Below, piece after piece: positions 1-11,140 of a stretch of 64,000 nt of DNA (its first letter is position 1; every line of letters starts with the position of its first letter). The stretch lies in NCBI GenBank assembly GCA_030867875.1, contig JAOWCC010000263.1, positions 1-64,000 on the forward strand. The letters run 5' to 3'. The notes under the pieces are model-generated. The model saw nothing but the letters and a program-made list of their open reading frames with translations, was not told the DNA's origin and searched no databases. The translations under genes and the position numbers were made by a program. Origin of the DNA: Actinernus sp. WN-2022 (Eukaryota; Cnidaria; Anthozoa; Actiniaria; Actinernidae).

Positions 1-23
1 TACCTGGTATCTTAAGTTTGCAG

Positions 24-257
24 GCAGTGAATATTTCAGAAATTCGATTTTACGGAAATTATTTGGCATCGGATTCCCATACAAACACTGTATTTCGCGC
101 CATGTTTGCACCCCAATTAACCGCGAACTGGTCTATTGGTATAGCTAGTGAAGGAAAATATGTGATTTGTAATACGGTTATACCTAATACGTATATTAAT
201 CAGTTTGAACCTGTGCAACTAGAGTCTTTTGATTCACAAAATTCAACTTCACCCTAA
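24..257 (+). CDS. Probable terminal exon of an unidentified gene (5-prime part outside window)
   Basis: An AG acceptor with a pyrimidine-containing tract ends at position 23, and an open frame of 77 codons runs from GCA at 24 to TAA at 255-257. The peptide (begins AVNISEIRFYGNY, ends SFDSQNSTSP) has ordinary composition with mixed hydrophobic and polar residues and one Cys, as expected of a folded domain rather than of a repeat shadow. There is no ATG upstream in the window, so I read it as a last exon in phase 0. I do not recognise the family. It could also be a chance open frame; the intact acceptor and natural composition are the only support. Confidence 0.4.
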   Translation, partial: AVNISEIRFYGNYLASDSHTNTVFRAMFAPQLTANWSIGIASEGKYVICNTVIPNTYINQFEPVQLESFDSQNSTSP

Positions 258-1589
258 GCTGAATGGTGCCACCAGATAATCGCTTCCGTACATACATAAC
301 CTGTTTTACAGGTTTTACTGCGTGAACATGCATAAAAAACAACAAGAAATGTTATCGACTGAAAGCAATAATGCAATTGATAACAAATTAAATTCTGTAA
401 GGCGTATGTATCATTTATATCCTTCGAATGTCATTCACTCTTACTGCGGAGATTGAGGCAAGATGCAAGGTGGGGAATTTCAACTTTCAAGTTAGTAAGT
501 CTCGCGTAGAGCAGGAAAACACGATAACTTCAATGAAATTCCTGCTAACTAATTTAAAACTCCTTGGCTGAATATTAACGCACCTGATGTAAGAACATCT
601 TGTCAAGTTAAAGTGTTTAGGCCTGACGAAGGTGGCCGGATTTCTCCTCTTTTCTTGTTTCGTGTTGAACACTTCAATTTTCTTGAACGTTACTTCAACT
701 TCGAACTGAAAGCTTATCGCCCTCGGCGGAATTTATACCCTCCCGCCTACGTATGAGGAATTTGTGGAGCTAGGATTTGAGTTTTAAAAAGTTTTAAACA
801 CTTCCTCTGTCCTCTTATAATCTGTCGTAAATTATGTCCGTGATTATCCGGCTGGGAATATGCACCAGTTCCATTTAAACAATGTTACCTCGCATACGAC
901 AGCAGAATTTTCTAATCGGTCCGGATATTACGCCAACCAATGAAGGGGCAAATTATTCGGGGAATTACAAATCAGTTCATGATTACTGCAGTGGGCGGAA
1001 CGATATCCAGTGCTTGTTTACCATTTTAATAAACTATAATACTGACTCTGATATTCTTCCTAACAATTATTGAAATTGTAATCGTTTCCTTACTTTAATT
1101 TTAAAAAATTCATGCCATACCGTTAATGAACCAACGTGTAACTGTGGAAGATTATTATAGGAGGTTTGTTGAAAAATATTATCAGCATGACAAAGATTCA
1201 GCAAATGTTAGCAATCAATATTCTGATCACTACTACATAACAAATGCAGGAGTTATCTCTTTCCCCATTTGTGCCTGTTGTGGAGAGCTGAAAAACAAAC
1301 CTCTCGAGTGAAAGTCAGGTAAATGTATCAAGTTCGAGTGGTCTATTAAATATATTAAATTTTCTGTCGCCATCTCATTACAATCAGTTTAATTGATTCA
1401 AGTGTGGTAAATAGATAGTTCGTTGTAAGAATATTTGTAGTCGCGTAACCAGCTTCTTGTGAATTAAACAGTCGAGCTCCGCCCCTAAAGAAAGACCTAA
1501 AAATTCCTATTTCTATATGAAGTAAAGTATACATCGAATGTCCCTTAAAATGCTTCATTGCTCTCCCCATATAATCCAGATACCGAATC
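258..1589. other. No recognisable gene or repeat
   Basis: AT-rich sequence downstream of the putative terminal exon. Short open frames at 882-1073 and 1126-1311 have no splice context or motif that I recognise. No clear inverted or tandem repeat was seen. Confidence 0.4.
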
Positions 1590-1886
1590 TTAAAGGGGCT
1601 GTGTCACGGTAAGACTTTACATTCGTTTTTCCGGGCCGGAAAGAGCTATTTCCACCGATTTTGATATGAACTAACGAACATCCCGGCTATGTGGGATGCT
1701 TAAAATGAAAGCAAATATGCAAAAATTACTAACAAACAGTGTATATAAACAGACTCCAGGGAGAATATTGAAAATCCTTTCAATCAAGCATTGAGGGAGG
1801 GAAGTTTAACTGTTTGTATCCAATTAACAACCGCTAAACGAGCGATTACTCGATACATGCGCAGTACCATGACATAGCCCCTTTAA
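1590..1886. mobile_element. TTAA-flanked inverted-repeat element (MITE)
   Basis: A 289-bp element (1594-1882) lies between TTAA copies at 1590-1593 and 1883-1886. Its ends are imperfect inverted repeats beginning AGGGGCTGTGTCACGGTA on the left, with AGGGGCTATGTCATGGTA read inward from the right. TTAA duplication is typical of piggyBac and Kolobok superfamilies; which one cannot be decided here. It carries no coding capacity. A related left end occurs at 9009. Confidence 0.75.
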
Positions 1887-3161
1887 AACTGTTTTTCGTG
1901 ACATCATTGAAATACTCGGTGCTATGACTAAACGAGCCGCAACGGTTTAGTTCTGTCCCAAGACAAATATATAAACTTGGCGCGAAACTGTCTTGACGCG
2001 CGCACGTACACTTGTACGAAATGGCGCGAAAATAATAAAGTATTCGTATTGGCAAAACAGATGAGAAATGAATGACTGTATTTTGTTTCCTCGTAGCCCG
2101 TAGCCGATAATCAATTTTCTTAACAGAAATCATCATTTAAGTTGAAAGAAGAATTTGCCGTAATCCGCGATTGCTTTGTTTTTATCTAACTAGCTACCCG
2201 TTGTATCATTTCCGTTTTAGTTTCGGTACATTTTGTTCCTCACGAAGTTTGGTAGTCATCAGTTTGCAAGCTTCAAACAAAATATTGCAAAACTGCATAT
2301 ATCAGTGATTACTAGTTGACTGTTCATACCAAATTAATGTCATTAACGAGGTTACAAGGTTATCGATTCATTATATTGAGGTTAAAGTAAGTACACCATC
2401 TTATATCCAACGACAAAAGAAAAACACAACATGATGGCGAAACTATCACAGTACCGATGAACGTACTACGCCATTAGAAGAAAAACATTATTTCAAGTGT
2501 GTCAACGAAGGCGAAAGTTAACAATTTAAATGTCGAGCCTGTTTCTATCAAACCTTGATTTTGGTAAGTTTGATAGTCTAAAAGACCACTTTTGACTGTT
2601 GACTGATCGATGAGAATAATAAATGAGGTTTCAAGTTTCGCTCACTTCACTGAACGTTTAGTTAGGACAGAATTTTTTAAAAATTCGGAATTTGCGACGT
2701 ATTGTAGCAAACTGCCATAAAATAAAAATTTGGTTTAAAAGAAGTGGTTCTTTTACCCATCTTCGCTTCCAAGCGAACACATCAAACTACGGTGTAATAC
2801 AAAGAATACTGAAGCAACCATGCATGATGTTGTTTATATCTGGTTTATATCCCTTCAAGTACGGTACAGAACTTTCAGTTGGCAATGCTGGTTCCAGATG
2901 ATAGCGCCGTATCCTTAAGCCTGGCGTAAAGGTTAAATTGGGTATAATAGTATTAGGATTTGTTTACACAACGGATTGGTGAAGATGCTGTGTTGTTAGA
3001 TCACCGCTCGTAACCAGACGGCGGTGGCGTATTTATTAGACGCGCTGATGACATGTGGCCGCATGGCCTTGGCACAGGAGCCCTGGCGTGTGACGCAAGC
3101 ATCAAACATCTCAGTATTGATGTGGCTACCTGTGAAAAGTGAACTTTTCATACATTGAGAG
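1887..3161. other. No recognisable gene
   Basis: Unique-looking AT-rich DNA. The open frames here are short and lack motifs or splice sites. Confidence 0.35.
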
Positions 3162-3459
3162 TAATGATATCTGTATCAATTCCAACCTGCCCAACCCACC
3201 CGGGCAAACGTGGGACATTTGCCAGCAAAGAACAGCTATGGGTGGAGAATGTTTCAAAAAGAGTCAAAGACAGCGAATTTTAGATCACTGTTCGGAGATT
3301 TGCACTCGTTCCAAAGCCGCACCATGGGACATTTGCGAAGCTGAGCTGACCGTGCATGGACGCATTTGCAACGCTCTGGTTATATTCAAAAATGGCAAAT
3401 GCCCCACAAATGCTGGAGCGAAAGGAAATGGGCAGGTTCTGATTTGATGGAGACATTAA
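3162..3459. mobile_element. Diverged TAA-flanked inverted-repeat element, same family as 62592-63144
   Basis: The left end contains a variant of TATCAATTCCAAGCCCGCC and the right end carries its inverted counterpart before GATGGAGACA; TAA lies outside both ends (3162-3164 and 3457-3459). The interior contains GCAAATGCCCCACAAATG, matching the GCAAATGCCCCACC motifs of the better-preserved copy at 62.6 kb. The 3-bp TAA duplication suggests a PIF/Harbinger origin. An open frame at 3139-3447 crosses the element and is regarded as fortuitous. Confidence 0.6.
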
Positions 3460-5177
3460 TGCAGAATTAACAGAAGTTTTGATTACTTGGGCTAGTTGTG
3501 CTATATTAAAAGACTATCACAGGTGAAACTTTTTACTATAGTTTAACGCGCTCTCTGCGTTTATCAGAAATCTATTTTCTGATCATCCCTGCCCTTGTTC
3601 TTTCTCCTCTACGTAAATGAAAATCAGTTTCAGACATAACTTACGGCGGAATTTCTTGATAACGTAACCTTAACAAAATCTGCGCCGTAGGTTAAGCTGT
3701 GATAATCTGACACTTACGTGCGGAATATTTCGTAATGGGCTTCAAAAATTGTACGACACAAAAAAAGAATTAGAGCAATGCAATTTGTGTGCACCGATTT
3801 ATCCTAGTGCCTTGGTCCGTGAGAACTTAGTGCGCTGTCAGGAACTATGTTGATAATTATGTGGGGAAAACATTCAAATACTATGGCCAAGAACGGTACG
3901 GTATTGAGAACTGAAGGTAGTGTTAAACCAGATAATTAAACCAGATAAGGACGTAAAATCGTAGGACTAGTGTCCCCAATTAGCTGCAAAGCAAAGCTAT
4001 ATACATTGACACTTAAATAGAGTCACTTACTTACTTACTTACTTCAGTACTTACTTTGAAATAAGCAAAATAATAAGCAAAACATTTAGACTGCCAGGAT
4101 CAAGATAGTGATCCACTAAGTAATCTAAATCCCACTTTTGTTGAATAGATTCGATCATAGATTTATCAAACCTTCGTCCTCATTTTCTACTTGAGAGGAC
4201 AGTAATCAACGTGGGATGCCGTCATCTTAGCACCGAGCGGACAGCACGCAAGACGCGCAAAGCATCATGTGATATATCATAGCACACGCGCATGTCATAA
4301 AATTGACGATAGCCTGCTGTATTTCTTTTACATTGATAGAAAACTGGCTCTCAAACAAATGTACAACTGGCTGATTTATGTAAAATCTCAGAAAGATGTA
4401 ATCGCGCAAAATTTACTGCAAGAATAGTGAGCTAGGCAAACTTCAAATCCAATATGAAACAGTATAACGATTTTTGTCATTAGAATAAATTCCTCAAATG
4501 GTCTTCTCAGGATTCCCTCAGTCAACCTAATCATTGTATAATTGCCATATTGAAAACAAAAGCACAATATTTAATTTATATAGAGCGGCTACGAAAACGT
4601 TTGCTGAGTAAGGCCTTCATCTAGTCTGCTGGTGTACAATCAAACAAAGACTTAGAACCAAATGAAGAGGGAGAAAAATACGATAAAGCATATTTTCTCG
4701 TTTGAAATCTGAGGAAGATTAATTAGCGAACATGTTATCAGCGTACGACCTTTTTTATTTATGACAAAAGAAAGGAGTAATTACTTCCAAAGTAAACCAA
4801 TCACAGCACTGGTGATATGCAGTTGTGTCCCCATATCCCTGTCTCTCCTAGGTCTAACCAGATTTGGTCTAACCAAATCAAGAATTTTTTTACATGTGTA
4901 TTATACAAGTCTGGCCATTATTTCCCAGCGTTTAAACATTTAATGGCCATGCAGACTTGTAAATACGCATGTAAAAGTTTTATTGTATCAGCTCCAGATG
5001 ATGGTTTGCCACCCGTATACGCAGAAGATCACGCTAGCTATATTTGAGCTCAGGTAGATATATTAAGGCACGGGTCTCATCTGCTTTGCTTCAAAACCTA
5101 GGGGAGGGGGTGGTCAGAATTCGTCAAGAAATACTTTTTGGACAAATTGATCATCGTTTTGTTACACCATGAAAACA
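3460..5177. other. No recognisable gene; short (CTTA)n microsatellite near 4025-4045
   Basis: AT-rich sequence with a small ACTT/CTTA tetranucleotide run. Minor open frames at 4227-4409 and 4761-5047 show no motif. Confidence 0.4.
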
Positions 5178-5701
5178 TTAAAAGTGCCACTACGACGAAA
5201 TTCGACCCAGTGTCGAAAATATAGTGAATAATATTACCAAAGGACCAAATTAAACTATGAATTTTGCAGAAAATCACGTCCGCCATTATTGAAGTGTGTT
5301 CCAAATTGACCAGCGGTTTGGCTGTCGTGACGTCATTTTCTCAATGCGTCGCTCTTGTAAATGCATATTTCCATTCAAAACTTCGTTCTTTTTTTTCCTT
5401 TTTGGAAAAAAATAGTATAAACATGTACTTTACTTACAAGTTCAGGCGAAAGTTTGTGTGAAACGTAGCCCCACACGTTGTTATGATGAGAAAATGACGT
5501 ATATAAGGTCCGCTGGAAAGCTCTGTCACAGGAACGGGTTCGAATAATGGCGGACATAAAAACTTAAGATTCGGACCCCCCAAAATAAGGCTTCCCGTCG
5601 TCATATCATAAAACGGTGTGGATAGGAAAAATATAGCAACTTTACTTTACAAATACGCAAACATATCACTATCTCAAATTTTGATCGTAGTGGCACTTTA
5701 A
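5178..5701. mobile_element. TTAA-flanked MITE, AGTGCCACTACGA family, intact copy
   Basis: The element (5182-5697, 516 bp) has TTAA on both sides (5178-5181 and 5698-5701). Its inverted ends read AAGTGCCACTACGACG and, inward from the right, AGTGCCACTACGATCAAAA. It is the uninterrupted relative, in opposite orientation, of the element at 9371-11140, and its interior shows where that copy was broken: GCTACGTTTCAC occurs near 5455-5470 on the minus strand. A truncated relative lies at about 41245-41416. Confidence 0.8.
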
Positions 5702-6116
5702 AAGAATAGGTAATCTGATCTTCGTGACATGTCACGTACTCATGTCATGCTACCCGAATTACTGAAATTATTCAATGAAACAGAAGACGACGACCAACTG
5801 ATGCAACTTCCATGAACTTTTCGTCACGTTTACTCTTCGAGGAATCACTTACTCGAACACGAGGATCCGTGTCGTTTTGTAATTGCCGCCACAGCATTGG
5901 CTTACCCAACAATATAAAACAACCTAACCTTTGGAACGAGCAGTACAAAAACAATAGAGCTACAGTATAATGCGTGCAATCAGAATACAGGTCTGGAGCG
6001 GTACAGGATTACTGAACACTTAATACAGAAGTATTGAAGGCATCCTGGCTAATAGACCTAAACAAGTGTACTTGGTATTTTTAAAGATTCCCCGCCATCC
6101 TCTGAGACTGCGCAAC

Positions 6117-6215
6117 GGTACATACATACATACTTTATTTGAGACTCCCTTAACAGTCTGAATCAGTAGGCCGTAAGTGTAGAATTGACGATAATACATA
6201 ATGTATGCTTTCGGA
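6117..6215 (-). mobile_element. Probable LINE 3-prime end with ACAT-type microsatellite tail
   Basis: Read on the minus strand, a short segment containing CTGTTAAGGGAGTCTCAAAT and AATAAAG runs into (TATG)n-like repeats at 6119-6136. A microsatellite tail after an A/T-rich 3-prime UTR is typical of CR1/L2-type LINEs. No coding sequence is retained. Confidence 0.35.
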
Positions 6216-6217
6216 TT

Positions 6218-6372
6218 CGGTACATGAGAAGTTCGACGCTTGAATCAGTGTCGAACTTGTGTCGTTTTATTCGACTGGCCCAGTCGCATAAAATGACCGA
6301 GTCGAAATTAATAGAAATCTGTCGAATTTAACTGATTCATACGTCGAGCTTTTCATGAACTGTACACTTTAC
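6218..6372. repeat. Imperfect hairpin repeat
   Basis: Arms around GTACATGAGAAGTTCGACGC on the left and its imperfect inverse around 6330-6367 enclose TCGAAC/GTCGAA-rich sequence. A further copy of the arm (ACATGAGAAGTTCGACGGG) starts at 6373. No target duplication was found. Confidence 0.45.
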
Positions 6373-6379
6373 ACATGAG

Positions 6380-7917
6380 AAGTTCGACGGGCTTAACTCG
6401 TTTAATATTCCAGCTGAGCGCACAGAGGCGAGTGATATCACCAATAAAGCACTAGCATTGGCCAATCACCTGCTTGTATTTTGTACTGTACACGAAGCTG
6501 GAATATTAATATTATAATATTCAAACAATGCAACGGTTCATAACTTTAGGCCAAGTTTAAGAGGTTCGTTCTTCACTCTAAGTAACGTTGGAATTGAAGT
6601 CCTCAAGACCCAATTAATTAAAGAAATGGCTGTCAATTTGATTTGTTTTTAAAACTTTCGGTTATTGTAATCTATCTAAGCTAGCCATAAAGACCGGAAA
6701 TAGGTAATTCATAAGTAACGTTCAAGTAGTTTACCGTGTATAGGATGTTTGAACTTATGTCATTGAATCGAAATCGCAAATGAATTAGCTACGTACCCAT
6801 AACTTCTTGCGCGTCATTGCATAAATTATATCAAAGTTAAATCGATCTGGTATCGATCTTAAATCGATCTACACCTAATACGTGCCAAATGTGAACAGTA
6901 TCTGTAATATCGCGGCCTGTGGAATGTCGAAGACGTCCGCCATGTTCGGCCTTTTATACCTCGTTACCAGGCCTTTTTTTTCTCTTCACGCCTGGTGCGG
7001 AGGCTAGGCTGAGTGGCATAGTTCCATGCCAGTCCGGCACACTTTTCAATCGATAATAACATCTGACAATCATTCGAATTGATCAATCCCAGATCTGAAC
7101 TCGGATCGATCTTAAGCCGATTCGAATATCTCATTTATGTACTCTTTAACTGAATTCCTGCCGAGGTGAACGTTTTGCACATTTTAGAAATAATCTTATC
7201 TGACTTATCTTATCGTCTTTCAAATGTTTATAGGTAAGTACTTCAAATTTAGAGTATTTATCCGTCAATCATAAAACGCTTAAAGACATTACGTTATATC
7301 TTAACAATTCAGTTTCGTTTGGCAGTAGGAGCTGTACTTCAGTTATCTGTACGATTCAGTATTATTCGTGCACGGTTCTTCTATACGTACAATGCTCCTA
7401 AGGGGATTGCTATGACAAGGTGTAATCACAAAACGATCATACCAATGACGTTTTATTTCGCTTTGCATACCAGTAAATGATAAGGCTCTTCTTCCAAAAC
7501 GATATGGAATGCAATTCAAACATTAGAAAAGCGCCCAAGCGCCTCTAAAACCAAAGTGAGCAATTTAACTGATTGTGCCACTAACTAGATCGTGCAATAC
7601 TACATATAGCATAAACCTGTCTCGTAATATACTCACCGGTCTTACCCGCACTTATTGTTATTGAGCTATGGGTGTTCTGCCTCTACGCCAAGGCCGATAA
7701 TATTATAAATGCGTGATATGATAGTGGACGGAACCCGGAACCTCGGGCACCCTCAGAGGACGGATACTAACTCTGTAACCTAATGATCCAAACCATGCAA
7801 CAGAAGTAACCCCAAACCCAAATCCCCAGGCTCAATTGCAAAAGACAACGACCACAAACTGAGACTCGAGACCTCAAAAGCTGTAGTAGCGCAACAGCCC
7901 AGAGCTCAAACGCTCGG
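6380..7917. other. No recognisable gene
   Basis: AT-rich sequence without convincing coding potential. The segment 7533-7585 (containing GCGCCCAAGCGCCTCTAAAA) has an inverted, diverged counterpart at 11596-11648, so part of this stretch belongs to an old dispersed repeat. Confidence 0.35.
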
Positions 7918-8050
7918 AACACTTGTAGCGAAGCAATAATAATAATAATAATGATATTTATCCAGGGGGCTCACGTCACCATTATTTGCAGGGCCTCACT
8001 GAAACACACCCTAAGTACAATAAAAAGTAACTAATAGTTGAACATCTATG
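7918..8050 (-). mobile_element. LINE 3-prime end fragment with (AAT)n tail
   Basis: On the minus strand a short conserved-looking 3-prime segment (GGTGACGTGAGCCCCCTGGA) is followed by an (ATT)n run at 7936-7953. The organisation resembles the LINE remnants at 45001 and 46158. No reading frame is retained. Confidence 0.4.
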
Positions 8051-8625
8051 TATATATATATAAAAAATGACATAAAAAGCTATATATATCAGTATATATT
8101 AAAATATATATAGAGGACATTAGACGGTGGTGAGAAGATATGACGTTTATCCTCGCCTTTGTGTCGGAACAAACTTCTTCGTGCCGGGTCTTTCTAAGCT
8201 GTTCTGCGGGGAGTTTCATCGGGTTTTCTGGTCTCTTCGCTGCAGTCAAGGAAATCTGTATAGAGTTTTAGATCGTATTTGGCTTTTTATGCCCTGAATA
8301 TTCATTGTCATGCAGCTCATTTAAGCTGTTTACATCTTCCTCTGTGATTTTCACAAACCTACCGCCATCTTTGTAGATGAAAAGGCGGTAAACGTGACGT
8401 CATCGATATTTTCACTAGTGAGGATATGGAAAATACGCTACTCAGTATCCAGATGTAGTTTCGTATGAGTTCTATGAGTGGTGTATTTCTCAGTAAAACA
8501 CTATCATCCATATAATAAATATATATTAACTGAATGACATAAAACGCTGTATATATATATTAAATAAATATATATATATATATATTAAAAAATGACATAA
8601 AAAGCTACCATTTACATACAGTCAT
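8051..8625. repeat. AT-rich zone with (TA)n microsatellites and a recurring 20-mer
   Basis: Runs of TATATA at 8051-8112 and 8548-8586 accompany three copies of a motif close to AATGACATAAAAAGCTATAT (about 8066, 8534, 8590). The sequence between (8113-8520) shows no gene I can recognise. Confidence 0.5.
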
Positions 8626-9008
8626 TATATGTTAAAATTCTTAACATTTTCCTTAACAAGGATTCGATTTCCCGTAGCGATGTATGTATTTAGTTGATTC
8701 CATTCGTTGAGGCCGTGATATAAAGGGCGTTGCTTGCCGTACATGCGTCTTTTTTTTTGTCTTAAGGTATTGTAAGAGTGAACATCGCTATAATTTTGTT
8801 AATGTGTTAAAGTCATAGTCAATGAGTTCATTAACATATTTAAAAAACAGCAACGTAGCGATGAAATAGGCGGCGCTTTACAAGTGTAGGCTAACCAAGT
8901 GCGCGGCTAATGCGTCTGTAGACGATGAGAAACTAGGTAAATTAAGAATTATCTAGGCCGCCTTGTTCATCCATAAGAGTAAGACTGAATTTCTTACGCC
9001 GAATAATA

Positions 9009-9290
9009 TTAAAGGGGCTGTGTCACGGTAATAGACTACCGTGTAGGAGTTTAATTTTGCGGGAGTTAATTTTTGCGAACTACATACAGGGTTACCACGT
9101 GGCACATAAGCGAGCAGAAACAGAGAAGAAACTATTAAAAAGAAAGCGAAAGAATAACCACTATATTGTCTGCGTTGGGTCCATGGCCAATAGACCAGTT
9201 CGCGTTTTTTTCGACATTTTGAATTGAGTGCAAACGCATTCGAGTTATAAGAAATCATAAGGAATTTTTGAAGAGTTTTGAACTCTCGCA
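9009..9290. mobile_element. Truncated TTAA element, relative of 1590-1886
   Basis: TTAA at 9009-9012 is followed by AGGGGCTGTGTCACGGTAAT, nearly identical to the left end at 1594. No right end was found. The part at 9170-9245 has an inverted diverged partner at 11395-11480, suggesting an older palindromic repeat later invaded by the element at 9371-11140. Confidence 0.5.
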
Positions 9291-9976
9291 TCTAGTGAAT
9301 ATTTACCCAAACAACCTTAACTTAAAGTGTGTCAAGATTAGATATATTTTAACAAGACAGTGTATGAAGTTTAAAGTACCACTACGATCAAATTTTGAGT
9401 AATGATATTTTCGCGTATTTGTAAAGTAAATTTGCTATTTTTTTCTATCCACGCCGTTTTTTGATATGATGATGGAAAGTCTTATTTTTGGGTGTTCAAA
9501 TCTTGAGTTTTTATGTCCGCCATTACTCGAACCCGTTCCCGTGACAGAGCCATGACAGAGGTAATAATTTCCAGCGGACGTGACGTCATCTGCTCAACAC
9601 AACAATATGCGGGCTACGTTTCACATCATTCTCGTTCCCAGTGCCTCCTCAACTAACTGAAAAATCAGAGGCTCTGGTAAGACATGAAACAGGCTCTAAT
9701 TTGATTGGCTAGCCAAATCGGCTGACCGATGAAGAAAAAATTGAACAGGTGCTGCGCACAGCGCTTTTCTTCCGGTTCACTTAGTGGATAAATCACTTCC
9801 GTTGTAAACATAACAAGTAAAATAAGGCATTTTTTGAGGTGTTCTTTCAATAAAAGTAAAATAATCAAAAGAATAAACATTCATATGTGAAAATAATAAA
9901 GCATGAAGTGATGTGCCTTTTAAAAGAACATGATTAAACAGATTAATTAATTAATAAACATTCATATATGTAATGT

Positions 9977-10306
9977 ATGGTGGCAAAAGGTAATACATGT
10001 ATTTGCTGCAACGCCGTAATATCGGATAAGAATCACCCAGTGATTTTAAACAGCGACCTAAGGAAAAGTTTGGGTTCTTATCTAAGCCATCCGTTCATTT
10101 TCTGGGAAGAATCCTACCCTACAAAAATCTGCTGTCCGTGCAAACGCTCTCTTGAAACTGCCGAAAAATTACGTGAGATGGTTCAGCAATCCCATGAACA
10201 TCAAACCGCGGCGATCCAAAATTCCAGGCTAAAACGAGGTCGAAAGCAAAATTATATCTCTCCTAGTAATCCACCATCAAAACACATTCCGCGCCGAGTG
10301 CACTGA
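9977..10306 (+). CDS. Small CxxC...CxxC zinc-binding-like protein, 109 aa
   Basis: The frame starts with ATG at 9977 and ends TGA at 10304-10306. Cys8-x2-Cys11 and Cys52-x2-Cys55 are separated by 40 residues, and the second pair is followed by KRSLE and a charged helix (AEKLREMVQQ); the C-terminus is basic (SRLKRGRKQ). This pattern resembles the four-cysteine zinc-binding layout of ZAD-type domains, though I cannot show homology. It lies wholly within the inverted-repeat element at 9627-10797. The same layout, C-x2-C then C-x2-C-x-R-x-(V/L)-E, is seen in decayed form in the 22.6-33.3 kb family. It may be a captured first exon rather than a full gene; no obvious splice donor was pinned down. 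Confidence 0.5.
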   Translation: MVAKGNTCICCNAVISDKNHPVILNSDLRKSLGSYLSHPFIFWEESYPTKICCPCKRSLETAEKLREMVQQSHEHQTAAIQNSRLKRGRKQNYISPSNPPSKHIPRRVH

Positions 10307-10362
10307 GCGCTATAGCCCTTGCTAACCTACAACAGGTACATAGGGCTATTCTTCCTCGACCA

Positions 10363-10674
10363 TCAGCCCTGCAGTCTAATCCAGCAGCTGAAAATCAGCA
10401 TGTTCTGTGCACTCCTCGATAATTGCGTTGAGAGGAGATATGACGACCACGATTGAGGTGGATGAACCTTGAAGAGCATTAAACTCAAACGGAAACTTTG
10501 GTAAATTAACGATTTACCATAACCGGTCGGAAGGACACAGAAACAGTCCTTCTTATCGATACTAATTACCCGAATAGCTTCCAAGTGTTTAGTTTTTAAA
10601 GAAAACTGTATTTTAAGCTTTGCAAGGGCGAACTGGATAGCTTCCATGAGGACCGCCATTGCTTTAGTTAGCAA
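10363..10674 (-). pseudogene. RecQ-like DNA helicase N-terminal fragment, frameshifted
   Basis: The 103-codon minus-strand frame contains FSLKTKHLEAIRVI, a Q-motif-like region, then CVLPTGYGKSLIYQ, a Walker A motif (PTGYGKS) typical of RecQ-family helicases. Directly after LIYQ the frame loses similarity, but the adjacent minus-strand frame (about 10370-10500) reads STSIVVVISPLNAIIEE, which fits the following Ia region. One indel just past the Walker A motif therefore breaks the gene. Motif II (DExH) and later helicase motifs are missing, so it cannot be functional. It sits between Mutator-like inverted repeats, which suggests capture from a host or element-borne helicase gene. Confidence 0.7.
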
Positions 10675-11140
10675 ATCGGAAATGAGTTATAAGAGCATGC
10701 GCAGTTTCAATGTCCTAGAATCTAGGACATCCGGTTTCGTGTCTTACCAGAGCCTCTGATTTTTCAGTTAGTTGAAGAGGCACTGGGAACGAGAATGCGT
10801 TTCACATAAACTTGTCCACGAACCTATAAGTAAAATACATGTTTATACAATTTTTTTCCAAAAAGGAAAGAAAAGAAAGAAGTTTTGAATGGAAATATGC
10901 ATTTACAAAAGCAACGTGTTGAGAAGATGACGTCACGACAGCAAAATCGCGAAGTATTTGGGACACACTTCAGTAATAATGGCGGACATTTTCGGCGGTA
11001 AACTCTGCAAAGTTCATAGGTTAATTTGGTCCTTTGGTAATATTTTTTACTGATTTGGATATTTTCGACATTGTGTGTCGTTTTGGAAGACAAAAAAGAA
11101 GAAAATAACATGATCGAATTTCGTCGTTGTGGTACTTTAA

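Larger units (their letters stand above)
9617..10807. mobile_element. Mutator-like inverted-repeat element carrying gene fragments (Pack-MULE-like)
   Basis: The element spans 9627-10797 (1171 bp). Both ends begin CATTCTCGTTCCCAGTGCCT, with arms of about 60 bp (9627-9688, 10736-10797) differing at only a few bases. CGTTTCACAT is present directly outside both ends (9617-9626 and 10798-10807), a 10-bp target duplication of the kind Mutator-like elements make. The host sequence is the TTAA MITE at 9371-11140. Inside are a plus-strand CxxC reading frame (9977-10306) and a minus-strand RecQ-like helicase fragment (10363-10674), but no transposase. Carriage of unrelated coding pieces between MULE-type ends is the definition of a Pack-MULE. 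The CTCGTTCCCAG core is shared with the small hairpin at 35881. Confidence 0.8.
9371..11140. mobile_element. TTAA MITE (AGTACCACTACGA family) interrupted by a 1.17 kb element
   Basis: TTAA at 9371-9374 and 11137-11140 flank ends reading AGTACCACTACGATCAAAT and, inward from the right, AGTACCACAACGACGAAAT. Removing the inserted element at 9627-10797 and one 10-bp duplication leaves about 581 bp, similar to the 516-bp intact relative at 5182-5697. Internal blocks such as the ATGGCGGACAT region near 10978 and GGTCCTTTGGTAATATT near 11028 match that relative on the opposite strand. Confidence 0.75.
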
